From the NCBI GenBank assembly GCA_003142935.1, contig PLOG01000175.1, forward strand, positions 1-50,206: DNA of 50,206 bases. The letters run 5' to 3'. The notes under the pieces were generated by a model. It searched no databases. It was not told the DNA's origin and saw only the letters and a list, made by a program, of their open reading frames with translations. How positions within the stretch are numbered: the first letter of the stretch is position 1; each line of letters opens with the position of its first letter. The stretch comes from Acidobacteriaceae bacterium. Its GTDB lineage: Bacteria; Acidobacteriota; Terriglobia; Terriglobales; Acidobacteriaceae. Below, piece after piece: positions 42,847-50,206 of this stretch. The position numbers and the translations under genes were made by a program.

Positions 42847-42865
42847 CCTCAAGGCGGCAGCGTCC

Positions 42866-43669
42866 ATGTTGGATGTACAGTTCGGCCAGGCAAGCGATTT
42901 CGGCAAGGTTCGCACCAACAACGAAGATGCGATGGCGTCGTTTATTCCCGCCTCGCGCCAGCAAGCCCGCTCGCACGGTTACCTCTTTGCGGTTGCCGAC
43001 GGTGTGGGCGGCATGGATCTGGGAGAGGTCGCCTCGTCGACGGCAGTTGCGGTCCTTACCGATGAGTTTGCCAAGGCCCAGGCCGGGACCATGCTCATCA
43101 GCCTGCTGCCGCGCCTGATCCAGCACGCCAATGCCGCCGTACACGATTGCACCCTGGACTCCGAATACCGCGGCAAAAGCATGGCGACAACCCTGGTGGC
43201 CTGCGCCCTTCGCTACGATCAGGCAATCGTTTCCCATGTGGGCGATTCACGCTGTTACATGGTTCGCAACGGAAAGGCCCGGCAGATCACGCAGGACCAC
43301 ACGCTGGTCAACGAGCAGCGGAAGATGGGCTTGATCTCCACGGAAGATATCCCGAACTCCGACGCGCGCCATGTGCTCATTCGCTCGCTGGGCCCGGAGA
43401 TGTTCGTCTCTCCGGATACGACTGCCCTCACGCTGCAGGCAGGCGACGTGCTGGTGCTATGCACCGATGGTTTGCACGACGAAATGCACGGGGAGACAAT
43501 CGCGGAAATCGTCTCCCAGAAGAAGACTATGGATGAAGTCGCGCGTGAGCTGGTGGCAAAAGCCGTCGAGATCGACGGCGGCGACAACACCACCGCGCAG
43601 GTTATCCGCATCCGCTCCGTCGAGCAAGTCGGCATGTACCGCGGACGCCCATACCGGCTGCCCTCCTGA
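42866..43669 (+). CDS. PP2C-family serine/threonine protein phosphatase
   Basis: 267 residues from the ATG at 42866; the longer frame starting at 42602 runs through the repeat element and is rejected. Metal-site motifs are RTNNEDA, FAVADGVGGMDLG, VGDSRCYMVRNG, LCTDGLHDE and GGDNTTAQVI, the full PP2C set of the bacterial PrpC/Stp type. It removes phosphate from Ser/Thr residues. The protein kinase gene follows 85 bp downstream on the same strand, so the two are likely opposing partners. Confidence 0.95.
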   Translation: MLDVQFGQASDFGKVRTNNEDAMASFIPASRQQARSHGYLFAVADGVGGMDLGEVASSTAVAVLTDEFAKAQAGTMLISLLPRLIQHANAAVHDCTLDSEYRGKSMATTLVACALRYDQAIVSHVGDSRCYMVRNGKARQITQDHTLVNEQRKMGLISTEDIPNSDARHVLIRSLGPEMFVSPDTTALTLQAGDVLVLCTDGLHDEMHGETIAEIVSQKKTMDEVARELVAKAVEIDGGDNTTAQVIRIRSVEQVGMYRGRPYRLPS

Positions 43670-43754
43670 CCGAAACCCTTACGGAATACTTGCCCTTCCA
43701 AGGCCTTTTCCCGATAGAGTGGAAGAACACGCACCACCCGGAGCATCTCGCACG

Positions 43755-44729
43755 ATGAGTTTTTACGACAGCCTTGAAGCCGGTTCGCAGGTCGATTCCT
43801 ACCGCATCGATGCCCCCATCGCTCGCAGTGGCATGGCCTCCATTTACCGCGCCATCGATGTGCGCGATAACCGCATCGTCGCGCTCAAGATTCCGCATCC
43901 CGACATGGAGGCCGACCCCATACTCTCCGACCGCTTCAATCGCGAGGGAGGCATCGGCGAAAGGCTGAACCATCCCAACGTGATGCGCGTTTTTGGCGAC
44001 GACAAGCGCTCCCGCGTGTACATGGTCATGGAGTGGTGCCCTGGCCGCCTGCTGCGCCAGATCATGGATGAGGAAAGACTTCCTCACGACCGCGCCATCC
44101 GCATCGCCGAAGGCGTTCTGGAGGCTCTGGACTATATCCACGCCAATGGCGTCGTCCATCGCGACCTGAAGCCGGAAAATATCATGGTCGACGAGCAAGA
44201 CCACATCAAGCTCATCGATTTCGGCATCGCCAGCGACTCCTCCGCGCGGCGTCTCACCTACGCTAACTTCACCGCAACCCTGGGCACCCCGAATTACATC
44301 TCCCCCGAGCAGGTAAAGGGCAAACGCGGCGACGGCCGTTCCGACCTATATTCGATAGGCGTAATTCTCTACGAGATGCTCACCGGCAAACTTCCCTTCA
44401 CCGGTCCATCGCCGCTCGCGGCCATGAACGACCGCCTCTTGAACCACCCCATGCCCCCCACCATCGCCGACCCTACCGTCACTCCGCAGCTCCAGGAAGT
44501 TCTCTATCGATCCCTGGAGAGGGACCCCAAAAATCGCTATCCCAACGCCCATGCCTTTCTGCATGACCTTCAACATCTGGACCAGGTCGGCGTGGAGGAT
44601 CGGGACGAGCTCAAGAACTGGCAGCGGCGCAAATCCCAGCTCTCGCGCAAGATCCTCTATTACGGCGCGTTGGCCATGGTTCCCGTGGTTATTCTGCTGC
44701 TGATGATGCTGATTGCCCGTCACCACTAA
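43755..44729 (+). CDS. Membrane-anchored serine/threonine protein kinase
   Basis: 324 residues. Catalytic residues are K45 (VALKIPHP), E64, the H135-R136-D137 loop with K139 and N142 (VVHRDLKPENIM), D155-F156-G157 and SPEQ (183-186). The Gly-rich loop is degenerate (IARSGMASIYRA has a single Gly of the usual three), so nucleotide binding may differ, but other residues are intact. A C-terminal hydrophobic helix (about 300-320, ILYYGALAMVPVVILLLMMLIA) ends the protein with no extracellular sensor. It is paired with the upstream PP2C phosphatase. Confidence 0.94.
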   Translation: MSFYDSLEAGSQVDSYRIDAPIARSGMASIYRAIDVRDNRIVALKIPHPDMEADPILSDRFNREGGIGERLNHPNVMRVFGDDKRSRVYMVMEWCPGRLLRQIMDEERLPHDRAIRIAEGVLEALDYIHANGVVHRDLKPENIMVDEQDHIKLIDFGIASDSSARRLTYANFTATLGTPNYISPEQVKGKRGDGRSDLYSIGVILYEMLTGKLPFTGPSPLAAMNDRLLNHPMPPTIADPTVTPQLQEVLYRSLERDPKNRYPNAHAFLHDLQHLDQVGVEDRDELKNWQRRKSQLSRKILYYGALAMVPVVILLLMMLIARHH

Positions 44730-44760
44730 CCCGCAGCCGCACCCCACGCGAGTTTCCGAG

Positions 44761-44782
44761 AATCCTCACGGGTTCTTTATGC
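44761..44782 (+). promoter_or_regulatory. Shared upstream motif, copy 2 (before glutamine synthetase)
   Basis: Reads AATCCTCA, two variable bases, GGTTCTTTATGC, as at 38861-38882. It lies 56 bp upstream of the glutamine synthetase ATG, a natural distance for a promoter or activator site. No sigma-54 -24/-12 element could be matched to it. Confidence 0.55.
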
Positions 44783-44838
44783 CTCAAGCTCTACGATCTC
44801 CTTGAATAGTTTCATCTTCATACGCCAAAAGGAGATCC

Positions 44839-45867
44839 ATGACAAAGTACAAACTCGAGTACATCTGGCTTGACGGCAAAAAGCCGATTCCCGAACTTCG
44901 CGGCAAAACTCAACTCAAGTCGTTTGAGAAGCCGCCAACCCTTGCCGATCTGCCTCTTTGGGGTTTTGACGGCAGCTCCACCATGCAGGCCGCGGGCAGC
45001 AAGTCAGACTGCATTCTGAAGCCCGTGGCTCTTTATCCCGACGCCGCCCGCAAGGACGGCTACCTCGTTCTGTGCGAAGTCATGCATCCGGATGGCACCC
45101 CCCACTCCACCAACGCCCGCGCCACCATCGAAGACGATCCCGACTTCTGGGTCGGCCTCGAACAGGAGTACTTCCTCTACAAGGATGGCCGACCTCTCGG
45201 CTTCCCCAAAGACGGACACCCCACCACTCCGCAGGGTCCCTACTATTGCGGCGTCGGCTACAAGTACATGGGCAGCATTGCCCGCCAGATTGTCGATGAG
45301 CACCTCGAGCTTTGTCTCGCCGCCGGCATCAATCACGAGGGCATCAATGCGGAGGTCGCAAAGGGCCAGTGGGAGTTCCAGATCTTCGCCAAGGGCTCCA
45401 AGAAGGCCGCTGACGATACCTGGATGGCGCGCTACCTTATGTTGCGCCTTTGCGAAAAATACGAAGTGGATCTGGTCCTCTATTGCAAGCCCATCAAGGG
45501 CGACTGGAACGGATCGGGCATGCACACCAACTTCTCCACCAGGCACCTGCGCGAAGTCGGCGGCAAGGAATATCTTGAAGCCCTCATGAAGGCATTCGAA
45601 GACAATATTGCCGCGCACATCGAAGTGTACGGCCCGGACAATCACCTGCGCCTCACCGGCCTTCACGAGACCCAGGCCATCGACAAGTTCAGCTACGGCC
45701 TCTCCGATCGCGGCGCTTCCGTGCGCCTCCCTGTCAACTTCATCAAGAACGGCTACAAGGGCTATCTGGAAGACCGCCGTCCCAACTCCGAAGGCGACCC
45801 CTACCAGATCATCTCGCGCATCCTCAAGACCATCAACTCCGTCCCCGTCGCCGAATTGGTGGCCTGA
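44839..45867 (+). CDS. Type II (eukaryote-like) glutamine synthetase
   Basis: 342 residues, the length of GSII rather than the roughly 470 of GSI. Begins MTKYKLEYIWLDGKKPIPELRGKT and LWGFDGSSTMQAAGSKSDC, then the catalytic WVGLEQEYFLY, GINAEVAKGQWEFQ and GDWNGSGMHTNFST, all GSII signatures. It makes glutamine from glutamate, ammonia and ATP. GSII lacks the adenylylation loop, so control is probably transcriptional; the shared motif upstream is a candidate. AGGAG lies 5-6 bp before the start and a strong terminator follows. Confidence 0.96.
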   Translation: MTKYKLEYIWLDGKKPIPELRGKTQLKSFEKPPTLADLPLWGFDGSSTMQAAGSKSDCILKPVALYPDAARKDGYLVLCEVMHPDGTPHSTNARATIEDDPDFWVGLEQEYFLYKDGRPLGFPKDGHPTTPQGPYYCGVGYKYMGSIARQIVDEHLELCLAAGINHEGINAEVAKGQWEFQIFAKGSKKAADDTWMARYLMLRLCEKYEVDLVLYCKPIKGDWNGSGMHTNFSTRHLREVGGKEYLEALMKAFEDNIAAHIEVYGPDNHLRLTGLHETQAIDKFSYGLSDRGASVRLPVNFIKNGYKGYLEDRRPNSEGDPYQIISRILKTINSVPVAELVA

Positions 45868-45884
45868 TCCGTCGTCGCACCGAA

Positions 45885-45922
45885 AAATCCCGGCCGCCTC
45901 TCAGAGCGGCCGGGATTTCTGT
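45885..45922 (+). terminator. Rho-independent terminator after glutamine synthetase
   Basis: A perfect 13-bp GC-rich stem (arms 45885-45897 and 45906-45918) with an 8-base loop, then TTT-C-TG-TTT. It lies 18 bp past the stop. Confidence 0.88.
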
Positions 45923-46101
45923 TTAGTCTTCCACCGGCGTTGCCGACCCACGGGGGATGAAACTGTGCCCCATCTGGGTGCCGGGGTACCCTTTGGGTCG
46001 GGGCAGGACGTCTTTGTTTTTGTCCGATGGGTGGGATCGCGGGATTATCCTTTTTTGTTTAACTTACATTGTTGTTTTCTTGTCAGGAATTCTTCAAGAC
46101 T

Positions 46102-47139
46102 CTATGCCGCCTCAATCTCCTCGACCAGCGCCTGCGAAGCCGCCACACACGCCGCGCGATCCACATCGAGATGCGTCACCAACCGAATCAAATCCTTGCC
46201 CAGAGCGCTCACCAGAACATTGCGCGCCGTCAGCCGCGACACCACTTCCGCCGCACTCCGCTTGCCCATCAATCGAAAGACAACGATGTTAGTCTCCACA
46301 GTATCGAGGTCTATCGAGACCCCATCCACCCCCGCCAGCGCCTCGGCCAGCAACCGCGCATTGGCATGATCCTCGTGCAACCGCCCCGGTCCATGCTCCA
46401 GCGCAATCAGCCCCGCCGCCGCCAGAATACCCACTTGCCTCATGCCTCCGCCCAGCGCCTTGCGGAAGAGCCGCGCCCTGTCCATCAACTCCGCCGACCC
46501 CACAAGCATCGACCCCACCGGCGCGCCCAGTCCCTTCGACAGGCAGAACATCACCGTATCGAAGCCGTGCGAAAGCGCCTTCACATCCACGCCCAGCGCC
46601 GTAGCGGCGTTGAAGATCCGCGCTCCGTCCAGGTGCGTCGGCAGCTTCCGCTCCTTCGCTCCCGCCCAAATCTCTTTGAGCACTGCAACCGGCGTACAAC
46701 TCCCCCCGGCAAGGTTGGCTGTATTCTCAATCTCGATGAGCCCCGTAGCCGCGCGAAACGCCCCACGCGCATAGATCGCCGGTTCAATGTGTTTCCAGGT
46801 CAGAATCCCGCGCTCTGCCGGAACAGCCCGCACCAGGCAGCCGGAAAAGACCGCAGTAGTCGCCATCTCCCAGTCCAGAATGTGCGCCCGCGATTCGGCA
46901 ATCACCTCCTGCCCCGGCTGCGTGAGTACGCGAATGCCAATCTGGTTCCCCATCGTCCCCGTAGGCACAAACAGCGCAGCCTCCCGCCCAAAAACTTCAG
47001 CCGCGCGCCGCTCCAGCAAATTCACGGTAGGGTCCTCGCCATAAACATCGTCCCCCACCTCAGCCGCCGCCATCGCCCTCCGCATCTCCAGCGAAGGCCG
47101 CGTCACCGTATCCGAACGCAGATCGATAATTCCCGCCAA
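46102..47139 (-). CDS. ltaE: Low-specificity L-threonine aldolase
   Basis: 345 residues of the fold-type I PLP family. [23 protein letters not shown] is the typical N-terminus; [11 protein letters not shown] binds phosphate, D171 lies in [10 protein letters not shown], and the PLP Lys is K202 in [14 protein letters not shown]. It cleaves threonine or allo-threonine to glycine and acetaldehyde. PLP is produced by the pdxS/pdxT pair in this window. Isolated gene, convergent with glutamine synthetase. Confidence 0.95.
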   Translation of the reverse strand: MAGIIDLRSDTVTRPSLEMRRAMAAAEVGDDVYGEDPTVNLLERRAAEVFGREAALFVPTGTMGNQIGIRVLTQPGQEVIAESRAHILDWEMATTAVFSGCLVRAVPAERGILTWKHIEPAIYARGAFRAATGLIEIENTANLAGGSCTPVAVLKEIWAGAKERKLPTHLDGARIFNAATALGVDVKALSHGFDTVMFCLSKGLGAPVGSMLVGSAELMDRARLFRKALGGGMRQVGILAAAGLIALEHGPGRLHEDHANARLLAEALAGVDGVSIDLDTVETNIVVFRLMGKRSAAEVVSRLTARNVLVSALGKDLIRLVTHLDVDRAACVAASQALVEEIEAA

Positions 47140-47236
47140 TTTCCTTGCCCTTCTTGTCTTTCGGTTGGTGTCTGTGAAAATAGTCGCACCTCATGACCGA
47201 GGCACAAACCTGCTCCCTGTTCCCTGATCGCTGCCT

Positions 47237-48220
47237 TTACGGTATCTGCCCCATCGGCAGTTCCATCACCGGCGTCCGCTTCCCATCCTTCACCGCATAA
47301 GCCCACAGCCCATGAAAATTCTGCCGTATCCCCGGCTGCGCCTTGAGAAACGCGCTGAACACCGCAATCGCCTCTGTCCGCTGCGCAGCAGGATCGGTAA
47401 CCCCGGCCGACTCGTAGGCCAGGGCCAGGTCCGCAAAGTGCAGCGATGAATCAAGCAACACCGCGTCGATCTTCCAGGTGCGGTCGCCTGCCGCAAGCGT
47501 GTAAGGAAAGGCCGTCTGCGGCGAATTCAGAATCTGCCCCTGTTCCTGCTGGAGCTTTTCGAGGTTGGGCGAGGAGAGAATATCCAGCGGCAGCAGCAAG
47601 TATCGTGCCGCGTCGTACAAGTACCACGCGCTCCATGGATCGACATTGGCCAGCCCCCGCGCGCGCGACCAGTACCAGACGCCGTCATGCCCGTCAAAGA
47701 TGCCCTGGTGCGCCGACAGCCCAGCCAGCCGCCACGCAGTGCCGTCCCATGCCAGGATGATCCCTAACTGCCCCCCCAGCGGCGTTCCCAACGCATCGGC
47801 CAGCAACACTGCGTAGCGTCCCGGCGGCAGCGCATGCATCGTGATAGTCACGGTAAGCGTTCCGCTCGCATTCGAGCAGAAGAATTGTGTATCGGCTACC
47901 GCGGTCTGGCTGGCCGCGTCCAGCAGGTAGAGGTTCCGCAGTTGAATCTGGCCGCTCTTCACAAGCGGCGCAGCCTGCTCGGCGGCAGACTGAATCCCGC
48001 TCCACTCCGCCGTCTCCGCGGGCAGCAGAGCAGCCTGCAGAGTGCTCTCGTCCTGCTGAACCACAGCCTGCGCCAACCTGCCGCCCACCGCGCTCAGCGC
48101 ACTGCGCTCCTCGGCCGAAAGCTCGGCCTGCGGAGTACATGTGGCTGCCTGGCTGGCTGCCGGCACAAGCAGAATCGTTGCAGCCCAGACCTTCCAAAAG
48201 AGGCGCATCTTCGCGGACAT
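47237..48220 (-). CDS. Secreted hypothetical protein
   Basis: 327 residues with a signal peptide (LFWKVWAATILLVPAASQA, cleavage near residue 25). A short helical region is followed by a mixed part with VTITMHALPPGRYAVLLADALGTPLGGQLGIILAWDGTAWRLAGLS and then a helical C-terminal region (WSAWYLYDAARYLLLPLDILSSPNLEKLQQEQ). No family was recognised; exported to the periplasm or beyond. An alternative start lies four codons in. It follows threonine aldolase in space but is upstream in the same direction, with a 97-bp gap. Confidence 0.72.
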   Translation of the reverse strand: MSAKMRLFWKVWAATILLVPAASQAATCTPQAELSAEERSALSAVGGRLAQAVVQQDESTLQAALLPAETAEWSGIQSAAEQAAPLVKSGQIQLRNLYLLDAASQTAVADTQFFCSNASGTLTVTITMHALPPGRYAVLLADALGTPLGGQLGIILAWDGTAWRLAGLSAHQGIFDGHDGVWYWSRARGLANVDPWSAWYLYDAARYLLLPLDILSSPNLEKLQQEQGQILNSPQTAFPYTLAAGDRTWKIDAVLLDSSLHFADLALAYESAGVTDPAAQRTEAIAVFSAFLKAQPGIRQNFHGLWAYAVKDGKRTPVMELPMGQIP

Positions 48221-48282
48221 CCTCGGTGATCCTCTCTGCCCAGCAAGACTTCATTTCGAGCGTCCATGGGCCACTGATAGTC

Positions 48283-48481
48283 TAGTACAGTGGAGCGGTA
48301 AGGACTTTTGGGTAATGGGTGAGTCTGAAGGGTACGGGCTTTAGCCCGTACATAAACGCAGCAAAATCATCTTGGGCTTTAGCCCCTGAGGGAAGCTCGT
48401 TCAAACCGACCCACTACCGATTTTTGAGCGCCCATTTGCTGCGCCGCTTTGCTGCATCGCCGCGGCTGAGCAAATGGGCGC
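48283..48481. repeat. Hairpin-rich repeat region upstream of the STN-domain gene
   Basis: Holds three structures: a 9-bp palindrome GTACGGGCT-TT-AGCCCGTAC at about 48335, the exact 26-bp repeat at 48373-48398 (core GGGCTTTAGCCCCTGAGG) shared with 49366-49391, and a perfect 13-bp stem with arms 48428-48440 and 48469-48481. No gene fits. It resembles the dispersed repeats at 42684 and 49321. Confidence 0.75.
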
Positions 48482-48518
48482 CTGAGCAGTGCTCTATGAA
48501 CGGGGGGAGCTGACTTCA

Positions 48519-49265
48519 ATGCGTACTGTCGTCCCGGCACAACCCCAATTCGTCCCATACGCGAAGCAGCCGCTTCCCCGCTGCCTGCGATTGTTATTTC
48601 TGTCCGTTCTGACAGCCGGAACATTGTGCGCAGCCGGCCAGCAACCCGCATCCCAGAAGGCATCGCCTCAAGCCGCTGCCCGCAAGCCTGTTCACCATCG
48701 CAAGCGTCCAGCCCCGGCCACCCCAACAACACCAGTTTCCGTCGCGCCACCTGCCCCCAAGCTTCCGGACTGGCCGGTCAACGACCACCCTACCGACGCC
48801 ACCGTTGTCTGGAATAGCCAGGGCCTGCGCATTGAAGCCTCCAACTCCAGCCTCAAGCAGATTCTCAAAGATGTCGCCGCTTCAACCGGCATCGGCGTCC
48901 AGGGTCTTGCGACGGATGAGCGCATCTTCGGCGTATATGGCCCCGGCAAGGCGCGCGACATTCTGGCAAAGCTCCTCGACGGCTCCGGCTACAACGTGTT
49001 GATGATTGGCGACCAGGGCGAAGGAACGCCGCGCCAGATCCTGCTCAGCACCCAGCCCAAGGGAGACGCTCCGCCCGCGGCTAACGGCCAGCCCGCCGCC
49101 AATGAAGAGAATTCAGACGCAGACGAGCAGCCGGAACCCCAGCCGCCACCGCCGCCGATCCGCAACGGGTTCACGCCGGGCGCGCCTCCACGCACTCCCC
49201 AGCAAATCATGCAGGAGATGCAGCAGCGCCAGCAGCAGCAGATACCGCAGAACAACCCGCAATAA
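48519..49265 (+). CDS. Exported protein with secretin/TonB STN-like domain
   Basis: 248 residues from the ATG at 48519 (GGGGGGAG 7-8 bp upstream). A signal or anchor segment (about 21-38) precedes a Pro/Ala-rich basic linker, then LRIEASNSSLKQILKDVAASTGIGVQGLATDERIFGVYGPGKARDILAKLLDGSGYNVLMIGD (about 100-165), which matches the STN/secretin N-domain. The C-terminal tail is Pro- and Gln-rich. There is no secretin barrel, so it stands alone as a periplasmic adaptor of unknown partner. A secretion or TonB-linked role is inference. Confidence 0.78.
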   Translation: MRTVVPAQPQFVPYAKQPLPRCLRLLFLSVLTAGTLCAAGQQPASQKASPQAAARKPVHHRKRPAPATPTTPVSVAPPAPKLPDWPVNDHPTDATVVWNSQGLRIEASNSSLKQILKDVAASTGIGVQGLATDERIFGVYGPGKARDILAKLLDGSGYNVLMIGDQGEGTPRQILLSTQPKGDAPPAANGQPAANEENSDADEQPEPQPPPPPIRNGFTPGAPPRTPQQIMQEMQQRQQQQIPQNNPQ

Positions 49266-49320
49266 AAACAGTGCTTAGGGGTTAGGAGTTAGCAGCCCCT
49301 AAGCGAAAGTCGGGCTTTGA

Positions 49321-49391
49321 AAGGGCACGGCTTTAGGCGTGCCGCAAACTATTGATAAGAAACAATGGGCTTTAGCCCCTGAGGGAAGCTC
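49321..49391. repeat. Dispersed hairpin repeat copy downstream of the STN-domain gene
   Basis: Contains the hairpin GGCACG-GCTTTAGG-CGTGCC and the exact 26-bp repeat at 49366-49391 also found at 48373-48398. The two copies flank the STN-domain gene in the same orientation, about 1 kb apart. Confidence 0.75.
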
Positions 49392-49518
49392 TTAGACCGT
49401 TTCGACTTTCACGACGGGCTGCTCAGACAGGAATCCCCGCAAGCAGATTTCAGAATCCAAAGTCTGAATGACAGCGCCAGCCAACGAACTGTTCACTGTC
49501 CACTGTCCACTAGCTTTT

Positions 49519-49686
49519 TCACGGCTCACTGACAACCGCCCGCTGAGCCTTAGCCGGCGCCGGACGCCGTTGCGGGCCAAGCATGGCGAAACCCACCCGA
49601 AGAATCCCGTAAGCCGCCAGAATGCCAAACGCCATGGACCCGACTGCCGCACAAATCAACATAACTAAGTTCAATAAATCCGTCAT
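49519..49686 (-). CDS. Small single-span membrane protein
   Basis: 55 residues from the ATG at 49686 with CAGG 4 bp upstream: MTDLLNLVMLICAAVGSMAFGILAAYGILRVGFAML, one or two hydrophobic helices, then a basic Pro/Ala tail (GPQRRPAPAKAQRAV). No family was recognised. It is divergent from uvrA. The hydrophobic-then-basic layout and ribosome site support it as real, though short. Confidence 0.6.
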   Translation of the reverse strand: MTDLLNLVMLICAAVGSMAFGILAAYGILRVGFAMLGPQRRPAPAKAQRAVVSEP

Positions 49687-49907
49687 CGATCCTGCCTTTA
49701 TTGATTGTGCCAAGGCTTGTAACGGGCGCGCTCAAATGCCCAAAGTCGTTCAGAAACATCCTTCAAAAGCTGTAGTGATTCTCTCAGAAAATCCGGCCGC
49801 GTTGACCCTTGATTCTATTGACCAATAGAATACTCCCAGGGCATTCGAATTGCGGTGACATGCCGCACTCCTCCCGCGAAAGCGTCCACGGTTCCATTTT
49901 CCTCACC

Positions 49908-50206
<299 letters not shown>

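Noticed and set aside
42602..42865. N-terminal extension of the PP2C phosphatase
   Set aside because: The extension runs through the inverted-repeat element and hairpins and is not family-like; the ATG at 42866 starts the PP2C domain.
44740..44838. Sigma-54 promoter or glutamine riboswitch before glutamine synthetase
   Set aside because: GG and GC doublets in the shared motif are spaced 8-9 bases, not the 10 needed, and no glnA-riboswitch core was recognised.

Overview
The window looks like a chromosomal segment of an Acidobacteriota genome (class Terriglobia). This is inferred from the high-GC coding style, several lineage-type hypothetical proteins, hairpin-rich dispersed intergenic repeats, a eukaryote-type (GSII) glutamine synthetase and the gene complement. 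No rRNA or tRNA gene was recognised, so the placement is tentative.

Layout. (1) 1-13839, minus strand: a long flagellar and chemotaxis cluster. In transcription order it holds a SpoA/FliN-like protein, fliO, fliP, fliQ, fliR, flhB, flhA, fliA, fliM, a FliY-like fliN, a zinc-ribbon plus MshEN-like protein, cheY (behind a near-perfect sigma-28 promoter), cheX, flgF, flgG, flgA and flgH, which runs off the left edge. It encodes the export gate, the switch complex, the distal rod and L ring, the flagellar sigma factor and a CheY/CheX signalling pair. (2) 14056-17943: pdxS and pdxT (PLP synthase), separated by 2.3 kb of toxin-antitoxin genes: a frameshifted YafQ toxin with intact DinJ antitoxin, HicAB, and an orphan HigA-type XRE regulator. 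pdxT has lost an obvious start codon. (3) 18077-27988: a heme-copper oxidase subunit III-like gene, a small hypothetical gene, then a partial complex I operon nuoA-C-D-(orf)-E-F-[hicA-hicB]-G-H. nuoB and nuoI to nuoN are not here, and a complete HicAB module sits between nuoF and nuoG. (4) 28177-31340: glutamate dehydrogenase with a clear terminator, and trpE. (5) 31358-33219: an AT-richer two-gene cassette, an OLD/RecF-like ATPase plus a DUF4276/TOPRIM-like protein. This is the best candidate for an uncharacterised, probably defensive, system. (6) 33358-38551: a secreted FecR-like hypothetical protein paired with trpG, acylphosphatase, apt, and a KdpDE-like two-component system. (7) 39114-45867: an outer-membrane beta-barrel, an APC amino-acid permease, a PP2C phosphatase, a Ser/Thr kinase and GSII glutamine synthetase. 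The barrel and GSII genes share an almost identical 22-bp upstream motif, suggesting a common nitrogen-related regulon. (8) 46102-50206: threonine aldolase, a secreted hypothetical protein, an orphan STN/secretin-N protein, a small membrane protein, and the start of uvrA.

Non-coding DNA is unusually structured. There are inverted arrays of 8-bp tandem repeats, a roughly 135-bp element with 19-21-bp terminal inverted repeats, GGGTGCCCCA-type hairpins, and an exact 26-bp repeat found twice. All family names rest on reading motifs by eye; no database search was possible.
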